Source: Planctomycetaceae bacterium UBA6172
GTDB taxonomy: Bacteria; Planctomycetota; Planctomycetia; Pirellulales; Pirellulaceae
Assembly: GCA_002422955.1 (NCBI GenBank)
Contig: DITY01000244.1
Span: forward strand, 1 to 9,985
Reading direction: 5' to 3'
Length of the DNA stretch: 9,985 bases
The notes below the pieces were generated by a model. It worked only from the letters and a program-made list of their open reading frames with translations, was not told the origin of the DNA and did not search any database. Numbering within the stretch: the first letter of the stretch is position 1; each line of letters begins with the position of its first letter. Positions 1-8,138 of this stretch are shown here, piece after piece. The position numbers were made by a program, and so were the translations under genes.

Positions 1-1029
1 TTGTGTTTCATCAAGTCAATGCACACCGAGGCGATCAACCATGATCCAGCCATCACGTTTTTTCAGACCGGGGCGCAGTTGGCAGGACGACCGAGCATCG
101 GCTCGTGGTTGAGCTACGGCTTGGGGAGCGAGAACCAGGATCTGCCAGCGTTTGTAGCATTGCTCTCCAATGGCAGTGGGAACCCCATGGATCAGCCACT
201 TTACGATCGCCTGTGGGGGAGTGGGTTCCTGCCGACCAACCATCAAGGAATCAAGTTTCGTTCTGGAGCCGACCCAGTACTGTTTCTGTCAAATCCTGCC
301 GGAATCGACGCCTCCGACCGACGCCGTATGCTCAACGATCTGGCCAAGCTCAATGAAATCCAGCTAGCCGAGCAAGGAGATCCAGAGATTAGCACGCGCA
401 TCAGTCAATACGAACTGGCCTATCGCATGCAGACCAGTGTCCCAGAGTTGATGGACATTTCAGAGGAATCGAAAAGCACCGTCGATCTGTACGGTCCCGA
501 AGCACGCACTCCTGGAACTTTTGCGGCGAACTGCTTGCTTGCCAGACGACTGGCCGAGCGCGGGGTGCGGTTCATTCAGCTGTTTCACCGCGGCTGGGAT
601 CAACACGCTAAACTTCCTGCGCAAATCACGGGCCAGTGTCGGGATACCGACCAACCCGGCGCGGGGTTGATCCAGGATTTGAAACAACGGGATTTGCTCA
701 AGGACACCTTAGTGGTTTGGGGTGGCGAGTTCGGTCGCACGGTCTATTGCCAAGGGCGACTCACCGCCGAAGAGTATGGCCGTGACCATCATCCCCGCTG
801 TTTCAGTATGTGGCTCGCGGGAGGTGGGATTCGTCCTGGCATGACCTTCGGTGAGACGGACGACTACAGCTACAACATTGTCCGAAATCCGGTCCACGTA
901 CATGACTTGCACGCAACGCTGCTGCATTGCCTGGGGATCGATCACACGCGACTGACATTCAAGTTCCAAGGACGCCAATATCGCCTGACCGACGTGCATG
1001 GTCACGTTGTTCAGGAGATTGTCACCTGA
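1..1029 (+). CDS. DUF1501 family secreted protein, N-terminus outside window
   Basis: This is the C-terminal ~340 residues of a DUF1501 protein, a family with an alkaline-phosphatase/sulfatase-like fold that is very abundant in planctomycetes. The visible part begins inside the conserved segment KSMHTEAINHDPA, which lies around residue 138 in the complete paralogue at 6367-7794. The first codon (TTG) is therefore not a real start, and the gene continues to the left. Family motifs visible in order are GSWLSYGLGSENQDLPAFV, a WDQH motif (WDTH in the paralogue), GGEFGRT, GRDHHP, WLAGGG and HDLHATLLHCLG. The His and Asp residues in these motifs are the likely metal or active-site positions by analogy to the fold; the reaction is unknown. 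The protein ends in VVQEIVT and stops 10 bases before the hydrolase gene, so the two are probably co-transcribed. The missing N-terminus should carry a Tat signal, as in the paralogue. Family assignment is firm; function is not. Confidence 0.93.
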   Translation: MCFIKSMHTEAINHDPAITFFQTGAQLAGRPSIGSWLSYGLGSENQDLPAFVALLSNGSGNPMDQPLYDRLWGSGFLPTNHQGIKFRSGADPVLFLSNPAGIDASDRRRMLNDLAKLNEIQLAEQGDPEISTRISQYELAYRMQTSVPELMDISEESKSTVDLYGPEARTPGTFAANCLLARRLAERGVRFIQLFHRGWDQHAKLPAQITGQCRDTDQPGAGLIQDLKQRDLLKDTLVVWGGEFGRTVYCQGRLTAEEYGRDHHPRCFSMWLAGGGIRPGMTFGETDDYSYNIVRNPVHVHDLHATLLHCLGIDHTRLTFKFQGRQYRLTDVHGHVVQEIVT

Positions 1030-1032
1030 AGG
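1028..1032 (+). promoter_or_regulatory. Ribosome-binding site deciding the start at 1040
   Basis: GAAGG lies 7 bases before ATG 1040 and overlaps the TGA stop of the DUF1501 gene. The reading frame is open further upstream to an ATG at 998, but that start would overlap the DUF1501 gene by 32 bases and put 14 extra residues in front of a good signal peptide. The site at 1040 is therefore preferred. Confidence 0.6.
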
Positions 1033-1039
1033 TTTTACA

Positions 1040-3061
1040 ATGAGGAGTGTTTGCCTTGCTTTGTTTTCTCTGCTGTTCTTGGCTCCTTTGCAACTATTAG
1101 CGCAGAGCGATACAGCTGTCTCCCAAGCTGAACTAGCGACATTTCGCCAGAGTGTCCAAACGTTACGCGATCAAATCGAGTTGTTAAGGCAGAGCTCAGC
1201 GACGTCAGCGGATCGGTTGGCCGATGCGGAAATCTTCGTCAAGGCGGCCGATTGGGCGATTGACTTGGGGCCCGTCGTCGATGCTGGTGGACGTGATCTG
1301 GTGCAGTACGGATTGTCGCGTGCACGAGAGCGAATCGAGTCATTGAAATCGGGAGCGGCCCCTTGGGCGGATCGCGCTGGACGAAGCGTGCGCGGCTTTG
1401 TGTCCGCAGTCGATGGGTCGGTTCAGCCCTACGGCTTGGTCGTCCCGGCCGGCTACAATCCTGATAGGCCGATACGTCTGGATGTCGTATTGCATGGCAG
1501 CACCAATGCAACGGGTATCGGAGAATTGCTCTTTCTCCGCAGCCTGGATGCTCCCGATGTCAGCGTCCCGGATATCAGCGGAGTCGCTCCGGAACAACCG
1601 TTCATCGAACTGCATCCCATGGGACGACTGGGAGAGAACGCGTATCGCTTTGAGGGTGAGACCGATGTGGACGAAGCCATCGAAGCGGTCTGTCGCGATT
1701 ATCGGATCGATCGGTCGCGGATTGTGCTGCGAGGAAGTTCACTGGGCGGAGTCGGTGCATGGCAGATCGGCCTGAAGCGGCCCGATCGCTTCGTCGCCAT
1801 CGGACCTGCGGCCGGGCCGGTGGATACCTATGAGTTTGCCAACTCTCCCTGGAAGCACTTTGTCCGTCTCGACCCACTGACCGAATGGCAGAAAGCCACA
1901 CTGCATCTGGTCGATGCAATCGATTACACCGCCAATGCGCACATGGTGCCGGTTGTCGCCGCGATGGGAGACCAGGATCCGTACTACTCATCGCACCTGC
2001 TCATCGAAAAGGCTTTTGCAAAGGAGGGCGTGCCGTTTGTCGGACTGGTCGATCGCGGTGCCGGCCACGGTATCACGCCCGGGGTCTATCAGGAGCAATT
2101 TCGATTGCTCGGAGAACATGCCGCGAAGGGCATCGATCCGTTTCCAAAGCATGTCCGTTTTGTCACCTGGACGCTCAAGTACGGTCGCTGTCACTGGCTG
2201 GAGGTGTTGGGGCTGGAGGCGCATTACCGGCGTGCCGATATCGAAGCTACGGTCGAAGCCAACGGAGCGATCACGATTCCGGAGCCGCGAAATGTTTCAC
2301 GCTTCGCCCTGCACCCACCGGCCGTGTCCGCGACCGGCGGTGCGGTGACGGTTGGCCAGGCAAAGCTCACTCTGCCACCGCAGACGGAAGGCATTCCGCA
2401 GTCGGTCGTGATTCAGAAAAACAACGGCAGTTGGAGCTACCGAAGGCCGCTTGACGACACCAGGCTCACCGGCAAACGCCCTGGCTTGCAGGGACCGCTG
2501 GACGACGCGTTCGCGCGACCGTTTCTGTGTGTGCGTGGTACGGGCCAGGGATGGAACCCCAATGTCGCGGCCTGGGCTGATGCGAACTTGAAGCGATTTT
2601 CGTATGAATGGCGGCGTCATTACCGAGGTGACTTACCCGTCAAAAACGATACGGACGTCACCGATGATGATGTGCGTCGTTTCAACTTGATTCTCTTCGG
2701 CGACCCCGGCAGCAACCGCTGGATCAGCCAGATCCTGCCGCACCTTCCGATCACCTGGACTCGCGATACATTGCAGGTCGGCGCCGAACGTCACTCTGCA
2801 GCCGAGCACGGGGTGCAGTTGATCCATCCGAATCCCCTGGCCGGAGCCGACGACCGCTACGTGGTGTTGAACAGCGGACACACCTACCACGACGCCGAGT
2901 TGCGTTTCAGTTACATGGTCTTTCCCCGACTGGGCGACTGGGCAGTCTTCCGGGTCGGGCAGAACTCCGCTGACTCGACCGCGACTCAGGTGGAGGAAGC
3001 GGTGCTTACTTCTGGCTTCTTCGATGAGCAATGGCAACTTCCGGCGGGAGCATCGCGATGA
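1040..3061 (+). CDS. Secreted prolyl-oligopeptidase-like alpha/beta hydrolase
   Basis: This 673-residue protein starts with a clear signal peptide (residues 1 to about 21, ending LLAQ), so it should be exported. Residues 25-60 are helical with heptad-like leucines. Residues ~115-360 form an alpha/beta-hydrolase domain of the prolyl oligopeptidase/esterase type: the oxyanion-side HGS motif is at 152-154, the nucleophile elbow is GSSLGG with Ser234, the acid is probably Asp311 or Asp313 in MGDQDPYY, and the catalytic histidine is His343 in GAGHG. All triad members are present, so the enzyme should be active as a peptidase or esterase. Residues ~370-440 look like a small beta domain. Residues ~490-640, with FNLILFGDPGSNRWI, look like a Rossmann-like C-terminal domain that accompanies this hydrolase type in planctomycetes. 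The gene lies between a DUF1501 gene and a DUF1549/DUF1553 gene, which suggests release of ester or peptide groups from the same exported substrate. Its stop overlaps an ATG (ATGA at 3058-3061). The substrate cannot be predicted. Confidence 0.88.
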   Translation: MRSVCLALFSLLFLAPLQLLAQSDTAVSQAELATFRQSVQTLRDQIELLRQSSATSADRLADAEIFVKAADWAIDLGPVVDAGGRDLVQYGLSRARERIESLKSGAAPWADRAGRSVRGFVSAVDGSVQPYGLVVPAGYNPDRPIRLDVVLHGSTNATGIGELLFLRSLDAPDVSVPDISGVAPEQPFIELHPMGRLGENAYRFEGETDVDEAIEAVCRDYRIDRSRIVLRGSSLGGVGAWQIGLKRPDRFVAIGPAAGPVDTYEFANSPWKHFVRLDPLTEWQKATLHLVDAIDYTANAHMVPVVAAMGDQDPYYSSHLLIEKAFAKEGVPFVGLVDRGAGHGITPGVYQEQFRLLGEHAAKGIDPFPKHVRFVTWTLKYGRCHWLEVLGLEAHYRRADIEATVEANGAITIPEPRNVSRFALHPPAVSATGGAVTVGQAKLTLPPQTEGIPQSVVIQKNNGSWSYRRPLDDTRLTGKRPGLQGPLDDAFARPFLCVRGTGQGWNPNVAAWADANLKRFSYEWRRHYRGDLPVKNDTDVTDDDVRRFNLILFGDPGSNRWISQILPHLPITWTRDTLQVGAERHSAAEHGVQLIHPNPLAGADDRYVVLNSGHTYHDAELRFSYMVFPRLGDWAVFRVGQNSADSTATQVEEAVLTSGFFDEQWQLPAGASR

Positions 3062-3249
3062 TGAGTCCAGTTACATTCAAGACAATGAGTGCCCATTTCC
3101 ATGATCGCACGTTGAATGATCTCTTTTGGCTTTCGCGGGCGGCAAGTGCTCGCTGGTTTCGGAGAGATTCATTTGCGAAGGCGCGATTTCAGGCGGCCCG
3201 AGAACTGGTGAATGCAGCCCGACAGCAGGTGAATCCCGATGGTTCTTGA
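3058..3249 (+). CDS. Possible small translationally coupled ORF, 63 aa
   Basis: An ORF of 63 codons fills the 177-base gap between the hydrolase and the cytochrome-domain gene. Its ATG overlaps the hydrolase stop as ATGA, a purine-rich GGGAG sits 8 bases upstream at 3046-3050, and its stop overlaps the next gene by 11 bases. This is the arrangement expected of a translationally coupled gene. The product begins MMSPVTFKTM and is basic, rich in Arg, Ala and Phe, with a likely amphipathic helix over roughly residues 20-55. It has no signal peptide or membrane segment. I recognise no family. It could equally be a leader that couples translation to the downstream gene, or chance, because a 63-codon ORF is not rare in GC-rich DNA. 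Confidence 0.3.
   Translation: MMSPVTFKTMSAHFHDRTLNDLFWLSRAASARWFRRDSFAKARFQAARELVNAARQQVNPDGS
3227..3232 (+). promoter_or_regulatory. Ribosome-binding site for the cytochrome-domain gene
   Basis: AGGTGA lies 6 bases before ATG 3239. It supports that start, which also gives a hydrophobic export signal. No earlier in-frame start is available. Confidence 0.5.
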
Positions 3250-6200
3250 GCCTTCTAGGAAGAAACTGCATCTTGCCGCCCTGGGTGCGCTGTTGCACCT
3301 GTGCCTGTTCGTGGGACGAAGTGAGGTTCCGGCTGTCGCCGCTGAGATGCCTCTTGCGGTGGCTTCGCTGTTCAAAACGCATTGCGTGAAGTGTCACGGA
3401 CCGATCAAGCCGAAGGGGGGGCTCGATCTGAGTACGCCGTCCGGCCTGGCTCGCGGTGGCGAAGGTGGAGTCGCGGTGGTCAGTGGAGCATTGGACCAGA
3501 GCCTGCTGTGGCAACAAGTTGACTCCGGTGAGATGCCGCCAGCGGTGCCGTTGACCGCTGCCGAGAAAAGCGTGCTGCAGATGTGGATCCGCGACGGCGC
3601 CGCGGGGCTGGATACGGCCCAGGCCGGACATTGGGCGTTCTTGCCAGTCAGGCGGCCGGCTGACCCGACGGTGCTCGATGCGACTCGAGTGCGCAACGCG
3701 GTCGATCGGTGGGTGCAGGCGAGTCTGGAACGGAGGGAGGCTTGGTTGGGACTCGGACCAGACGCCGATCCTCAATCACTCGTGCGGCGGCTCAGTCTCG
3801 ATGTGACCGGGTTGCCGCCGACGCTGGCTGAGATCGATGCGTTCGTGAACGACGCCGCACCGAAGGCCTACGAGCGGATGGTTGATCGCTACCTCGCGTC
3901 ACCGAGTTTCGGCGAGCGGTGGGGAAAGCACTGGCTCGATGCGGCGGGCTACGCGGATTCCAATGGGTACTTCAGCGCCGACACGGACCGTCCGCTGGCT
4001 TATCGATATCGCGATTACGTCATTCGATCGTTCAACGCCAACAAGCCGTTCGATCAGTTTTTGCGCGAGCAACTGGCCGGTGATGAGTTAGCGCAATTTC
4101 GACCGGGGGCGGCGACGACGCCTGAGGCCATTGAGTTGCCGATCGCCACGCATTTTCTGCGGAACGGGCAGGACGGGACCGACATCGGCGTGCAGGAACC
4201 AGAAGCCTTTGAGATCGATCGGCGAGCGGCGCTCGAAGCGGCGGTGCAAGTGACCGCGTCGTCGTTGCTGGGGCTGACCACGCATTGCGCGCGGTGTCAT
4301 GACCATAAGTTCGAGCCGATCACTCAGCAGGAATACTACGGACTGCAAGCGGTGTTGTTTCCGGCCTTCAATCCGCAGGACTGGCAAAATCCCATGGATC
4401 GCGTCGCGTACGCCTATTTGCCGGGCGAAAAAGAAACCTGGGAGCAGAACGAACAGAGGATCAAGACCGAACTGACTCGCCTTCGCGCCGAGTTGAACGA
4501 TTGGCTCGCGACGCATCGGGAGCCATCGGAGTTGCTCTTTGCTGAACCGTTCGACGCAGAACAGCTCGACGATGGCGGATGGCGCGCACGCTGGAGCAAC
4601 ACCGCGCCAGGAGATGACCAACCGGGCGGGACGATTTTACTCACGAGTGAAAGTTCGCTGACGAGTGCCAGCCCGAATGCAGCTCAAGTGGTTGAGGGCA
4701 CGTTGCGAGTCATGGCCGGGGCCACCGAAGCGTGGCTCTCAACGACGATGTCCATCGACTGGACTCCGGATCAGGCCGGCGACTGGGTGCAGGCCACTTT
4801 CGACTTGGTCGACAACAAGATCGAAGGAACTCCCGCCGAACGGATCGGTTACACGATCGCGGCTCACGACTTCGACGACTCGGGAACAACAGCCGGTGGA
4901 AACATTCTTATCGACGGCAACCCAACGACCTCGACTCAGCTTTATCCGGACTATCCCGGCAGCGACAGCAAGCCGAACGGTCAGATCGGACAGCAAGGCT
5001 ATGTTCCCGGACGCAACTACGGTGTGCGCGTGACGAATCTGGGCAACGACAAATTCCGGCTGGAGCATATCGTTGACGGTCTGCAGGAAGGGACGACCCA
5101 CGAAGTCACCGCGGCCGACCTGCCCAACGGCGGCTTTGCATTCTACTACTGCTGCAATCGCAGCTACATCGTGGACAACGTCCGCATTGAACGGAGCCTC
5201 GCGGTGCCCGGTTCGACGGTCGATGTGGCAGCGCTGCGAACGGAAATCGAAGCCCGGAGGAAGACCTATGACGAACAGCGGAAGATGCTGGAGGATCAGC
5301 GAACGAAGGAGCCGGGGCGGGCCATCGCGTGGGTTACGGACAAGTCAACGACTCCGCCAACCGTCCCGCTGCTGACGCGCGGCCTATACCACCTGCGTGA
5401 AGCCAGCGTTGAGCCGGGAGCGCTCGCGATGCTGACGGATGCCGGGCATGAATATCGGCCGCACGCCATGCCAGGCGATTCGACCACCACCGGCCGTCGG
5501 CTCGGCTTCGCGAACTGGTTGTTGCGCTCGGAGGGTCGTCCAGCGGCGCTCGTCGCGCGGGTCCATGTGAACCGCATCTGGCGTGAGTATTTCGGACGGG
5601 GGATCGTCGAGACGACCGACAATCTCGGCCAAAGCGGTTCGACACCAACACATCCTGAGCTGCTCAACGAACTCGCCGCGAGCTTCATCCATTCGGGCTG
5701 GGATCAGAAATCGGTGCATCGCCAGATTCTGCTTTCGTCGACGTATCGCCAATCTTCGGCCCCGCGCCGGGAAGCGTTCGAGGCGGACCCGGACAATCGG
5801 TTGTACTGGCGGTTTCCGGTGCGACGACTTCAGGCCGAGATGATTCGTGACGCGTTGCTTTCGATTTCGGGACAACTCGATCCGACGCCGCTTGGCCCAT
5901 ACGTCGCGACACAACAAACGGCCGTCGGCGAGGTCGTCGTCGATCCGCAAGCCGCGGGAGCGCGCCGCCGCTCGGTCTACTTGCAACAGCGACGTTCGCA
6001 GACACTGAGCATGCTCAAGGTCTTCGACGCTCCGGCCATCGCGACCGTCTGCACCACGCGTCCGTCATCGACCGTGCCTTTGCAGTCGCTGTCGCTGCTC
6101 AATTCCGATTTCGCGGTCGCCACAGCGGAGGCCCTCGCCCGGCGACTGCTCCAGGAAACCGACGGCTCCGATTCGGCGCTGATTCAGCGCGCGTGGCTGC

Positions 6201-6361
6201 TCGCAATCGCTCGTTCACCAACCGCCAACGAGCAGCAGGTCTCCGCCGAGTTCCTTGCGGGACAGCGAGCTCTGTACACCGGGGAACAGGCAGCTCAGTG
6301 GGGCCTGGCCGACTTCTGTCAGATGTTGCTTGCCAGCAACTCGTTCCTGTATCTGGAGTGA
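3239..6361 (+). CDS. Planctomycete cytochrome C (PSCyt1)-DUF1549-DUF1553 protein with inserted beta-sandwich domain
   Basis: This 1040-residue exported protein has the standard planctomycete order of domains plus an insert. Residues ~8-36 are an export signal or N-terminal anchor. Residues ~40-125 are the planctomycete cytochrome C domain, with haem motif CVKCH at 49-53 and probable distal Met99 in SGEMPP. Residues ~150-375 are DUF1549 (PSCyt2), with GERWGKHWLDAAGYADSNG and a second CxxCH, CARCHDHKF, at 350-358. Residues ~397-428 are a charged coiled-coil-like helix. Residues ~432-655 form a beta-rich segment resembling a concanavalin/LamG-type domain, and a second charged helix follows at ~661-690. 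Residues ~695-1015 are DUF1553 (PSD1), with HVNRIWREYFGRGIV, STPTHPELL, SSTYRQSS, RRLQAEMIRDA and LNS(D)F. A redox role in the periplasm is inferred from the haem motifs. The paired DUF1501 gene follows after 5 bases, as is usual for this family. The substrate is unknown. Confidence 0.93.
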   Translation: MVLEPSRKKLHLAALGALLHLCLFVGRSEVPAVAAEMPLAVASLFKTHCVKCHGPIKPKGGLDLSTPSGLARGGEGGVAVVSGALDQSLLWQQVDSGEMPPAVPLTAAEKSVLQMWIRDGAAGLDTAQAGHWAFLPVRRPADPTVLDATRVRNAVDRWVQASLERREAWLGLGPDADPQSLVRRLSLDVTGLPPTLAEIDAFVNDAAPKAYERMVDRYLASPSFGERWGKHWLDAAGYADSNGYFSADTDRPLAYRYRDYVIRSFNANKPFDQFLREQLAGDELAQFRPGAATTPEAIELPIATHFLRNGQDGTDIGVQEPEAFEIDRRAALEAAVQVTASSLLGLTTHCARCHDHKFEPITQQEYYGLQAVLFPAFNPQDWQNPMDRVAYAYLPGEKETWEQNEQRIKTELTRLRAELNDWLATHREPSELLFAEPFDAEQLDDGGWRARWSNTAPGDDQPGGTILLTSESSLTSASPNAAQVVEGTLRVMAGATEAWLSTTMSIDWTPDQAGDWVQATFDLVDNKIEGTPAERIGYTIAAHDFDDSGTTAGGNILIDGNPTTSTQLYPDYPGSDSKPNGQIGQQGYVPGRNYGVRVTNLGNDKFRLEHIVDGLQEGTTHEVTAADLPNGGFAFYYCCNRSYIVDNVRIERSLAVPGSTVDVAALRTEIEARRKTYDEQRKMLEDQRTKEPGRAIAWVTDKSTTPPTVPLLTRGLYHLREASVEPGALAMLTDAGHEYRPHAMPGDSTTTGRRLGFANWLLRSEGRPAALVARVHVNRIWREYFGRGIVETTDNLGQSGSTPTHPELLNELAASFIHSGWDQKSVHRQILLSSTYRQSSAPRREAFEADPDNRLYWRFPVRRLQAEMIRDALLSISGQLDPTPLGPYVATQQTAVGEVVVDPQAAGARRRSVYLQQRRSQTLSMLKVFDAPAIATVCTTRPSSTVPLQSLSLLNSDFAVATAEALARRLLQETDGSDSALIQRAWLLAIARSPTANEQQVSAEFLAGQRALYTGEQAAQWGLADFCQMLLASNSFLYLE
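4532..5203 (+). other. Inserted LamG/concanavalin-like beta-sandwich domain inside the cytochrome-domain gene
   Basis: Codons ~432-655 of the 3239-6361 gene encode a segment rich in alternating beta strands and Gly, Asp, Asn and Thr. It opens with LLFAEPFDAEQLDDGGWRA and closes with GGFAFYYCCNRSYIVDNVRI. An opening phrase of this kind and a closing YIVDNVRI-type strand are typical of exported carbohydrate- or surface-binding jelly-roll domains. It sits exactly between two charged helices that would form one linker in simpler DUF1549-DUF1553 proteins. It contains an adjacent cysteine pair (638-639). A binding role, possibly to polysaccharide, is inference. Confidence 0.6.
6355..6358 (+). promoter_or_regulatory. 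Ribosome-binding site deciding the start at 6367
   Basis: GGAG, inside the last codons of the preceding gene, is 8 bases before ATG 6367. The frame is open back to an ATG at 6193, but the 58 extra codons would overlap the preceding gene. The ATG at 6367 places a Tat motif at the protein N-terminus, as expected. A GTG at 6364 is a minor alternative. Confidence 0.6.
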
Positions 6362-6366
6362 CTGTG

Positions 6367-7794
6367 ATGCCGTTTCGAAATGACATTGTGCGAGCACAAC
6401 GCCGAGCGTTTCTCGGACAATCCGCGAGCGGTCTGCTCGGAACGATCGCATTGCAATGGCTGACGGAGCGCGAGTCGCGAGGGGCGGACCGTACAGCGAT
6501 CATCGGCCCGCATCATTCGCCGAAGGCCGAACGGATTGTGTGTCTGTTTCAAAACGGCGGTCCGAGTCAGATGGACCTCTTCGATGAAAAACCGGAGCTT
6601 GCGAAGCTGAGCGGCATGCCGTACCCGGGGCAAAGCAAAGTGGAAACGCTGTCGCCCTCGGCCTCGGGGAATCTGCTGGGGTCGCCGTTCAAGTTTCGAC
6701 CCTACGGCCAGTGCGGAATGCGATTGTCGGAGATCATCCCCCACATTGCGGGAATCGCGGATGACATCACGCTTGTGCGTTCGATGACGACGGAATCGGT
6801 CTGTCATGAGACGGCGCTGCGCATCGCTCACAGCGGACATCCCCTGGCCACGGATCGCCCCGCCCTCGGCTCGTGGCTGACTTATGGCCTCGGTTCCGCC
6901 AATCACGATCTGCCGGCGTTCGTTGTGCTTCCCGATCCTGGCGGCCTGCCCATCAACGGCACGCTGAACTGGTCCGCCGGCTGGCTTCCAGCCCAGCATC
7001 AAGGGACTCCGTTCAGCGTCGGCGACACGTCCGCTCCGGTGCTCAATCTGCGAACGCCCGACCGCATTCCTTCCGCCGCGCGAGCGCGACAGCTCCAACT
7101 TGTTTCGCGTCTCAACCAGGAGCAGGCCGCTCGATTCCCGGAGAATACGGACCTTGAAGCTCGGCTGCGGGACTTCGAGACGGCCGCCCGCATGCAGGCG
7201 GCTGTTCCCGGAGCGGTCGATCTCGCACAAGAGACGGAGGAGACGCGCAAGCTGTACGGGCTCGATCAGCCGGCGACTCAGGCATACGGATCACGCTGTC
7301 TGCTGGCCCGGCGGCTCATCGAACGCGGCGTGCGTTTCGTCGGCGTCTATCTGAAGGGCCAGCCGTGGGACACTCACGCGGACAATGCCAACGCAACGAA
7401 AGGCGTCGCGGCCGGCATTGACCAGCCGAGCGCAGCGCTGGTGCGAGACCTCAAGCAGCGCGGACTGCTCGATACGACACTGGTGGTGTGGATGGGCGAG
7501 TTCGGCCGCACTCCCGTCTCGCAGGGAGCCAATGGTCGCGATCACAGCCGCCGTGGCTTCTCGCTGTGGCTCGCTGGCGGCGGAATGAAGCCCGGCTATA
7601 CCCACGGCACCACCGACGACTTTGGTTACGAGTCGGTCACCGATGTTGTCAGCATGCACGATCTCCACGCCACGCTGCTCCACGCCCTTGGTCTCGATCA
7701 CCAACGCCTCGTCTTCGATCACGACGGACGCCAGGAAACCCTGACAGAACCTGACCTGACTAAGGCAAAAGTCGTGCCCGAGCTGCTGGCATGA
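6367..7794 (+). CDS. DUF1501 family protein with Tat-like signal
   Basis: This is a complete 475-residue DUF1501 protein, a normal length for the family. The N-terminus has a twin-arginine motif, QRRAFLGQSASG at residues 11-22, followed by a hydrophobic run, so export by Tat in a folded, probably metal-loaded state is likely. Conserved family motifs in order are LFQNGGPSQMDLFDEKP (60-76), VRSMTTESVCHETA (137-150), GSWLTYGLGSANHDLPAFV (168-186), WDTH (334-337), GEFGRTP (377-383), GRDH (390-393), WLAGGG (401-406) and HDLHATLLHALG (431-442). The WDTH, GRDH and HDLH residues are the probable metal or active-site positions in an alkaline-phosphatase-like fold. The gene starts 5 bases after the DUF1549/DUF1553 gene, the standard pairing in planctomycetes. 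It is a divergent paralogue of the protein ending at 1029. The enzymatic activity of the family is not established. Confidence 0.95.
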   Translation: MPFRNDIVRAQRRAFLGQSASGLLGTIALQWLTERESRGADRTAIIGPHHSPKAERIVCLFQNGGPSQMDLFDEKPELAKLSGMPYPGQSKVETLSPSASGNLLGSPFKFRPYGQCGMRLSEIIPHIAGIADDITLVRSMTTESVCHETALRIAHSGHPLATDRPALGSWLTYGLGSANHDLPAFVVLPDPGGLPINGTLNWSAGWLPAQHQGTPFSVGDTSAPVLNLRTPDRIPSAARARQLQLVSRLNQEQAARFPENTDLEARLRDFETAARMQAAVPGAVDLAQETEETRKLYGLDQPATQAYGSRCLLARRLIERGVRFVGVYLKGQPWDTHADNANATKGVAAGIDQPSAALVRDLKQRGLLDTTLVVWMGEFGRTPVSQGANGRDHSRRGFSLWLAGGGMKPGYTHGTTDDFGYESVTDVVSMHDLHATLLHALGLDHQRLVFDHDGRQETLTEPDLTKAKVVPELLA

Positions 7795-7809
7795 GGAGCA
7801 AGCGTTGAG

Positions 7810-7826
7810 GAAAGCCGACGGTTTTC
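7810..7826 (+). terminator. Small hairpin just after the operon, weak terminator candidate
   Basis: GAAAGCC and GGTTTTC form a 7-bp stem with one G-U pair around a 3-base GAC loop, 15 bases after the DUF1501 stop. No T-run follows, so it is not a canonical intrinsic terminator. Position is the main argument for it. Confidence 0.25.
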
Positions 7827-7882
7827 GGACGAGTTCCGCGTATGACCTGTCTTCGATGAAGGTAAACTCGTTTGGATTTTTG

Positions 7883-7901
7883 GGGCGGCAAATGGCCGCT
7901 C
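7883..7901 (+). other. GC-rich hairpin in the intergenic region
   Basis: GGGCGGC and GCCGCTC form a 7-bp stem with one G-U pair around the loop AAATG. The T-rich stretch lies before it rather than after it, so it is a poor terminator on either strand. It may simply be chance structure in GC-rich DNA. Confidence 0.25.
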
Positions 7902-8133
7902 GTTGTGGAGACATCCGGAGAGGATGGAGATTCGTCTGAACTCGGCGAAACTGCATGCGATGGAGGTTCGTTCGATCACAACGCTTAGCCGCAGTTCTAA
8001 TAACCCAGAGAACAAGTGGAACAAGATTCCCCAACCTGAATTCAAGATATCCAGAAAAAATTGGTGGATGACAACCGCTGCCTGAGTTGCTGCGACTCTC
8101 TTGTTGCTGGGTGGCGGTGCGGTCAGATTCATT

Positions 8134-8138
8134 AAGGA
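8134..8138 (+). promoter_or_regulatory. Ribosome-binding site deciding the start at 8146
   Basis: AAGGA lies 7 bases before ATG 8146. The frame is open to a TTG at 8101, but only the ATG at 8146 combines a good ribosome-binding site with a signal peptide that begins immediately. Confidence 0.6.

Noticed and set aside
998..1039. 14-codon N-terminal extension of the hydrolase.
   Set aside because: It overlaps the DUF1501 gene and precedes a complete signal peptide. ATG 1040 has its own ribosome-binding site.
3077..3775. 232-codon minus-strand open frame covering the gap before the cytochrome-domain gene.
   Set aside because: It is mostly antisense to the haem-domain coding sequence, Arg/His/Ser-rich, and without motifs.
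4286..4315. Second CxxCH (CARCHDHKF) as evidence of an extra inserted cytochrome domain.
   Set aside because: This motif is a normal conserved part of DUF1549 and needs no additional domain.
6193..6366. 58-codon N-terminal extension of the second DUF1501 protein.
   Set aside because: It overlaps the end of the DUF1553 domain in another frame and would bury the Tat signal. A ribosome-binding site precedes ATG 6367.
6319..7230. 303-codon open frame on the minus strand.
   Set aside because: It is antisense to the clearly coding DUF1501 gene, and no signal, domain or motif is visible.
7291..8132. Minus-strand open frames (247 and 137 codons) crossing the intergenic region.
   Set aside because: Most of the longer one is antisense to DUF1501. 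The shorter has no recognisable motif and a composition typical of non-coding sequence.
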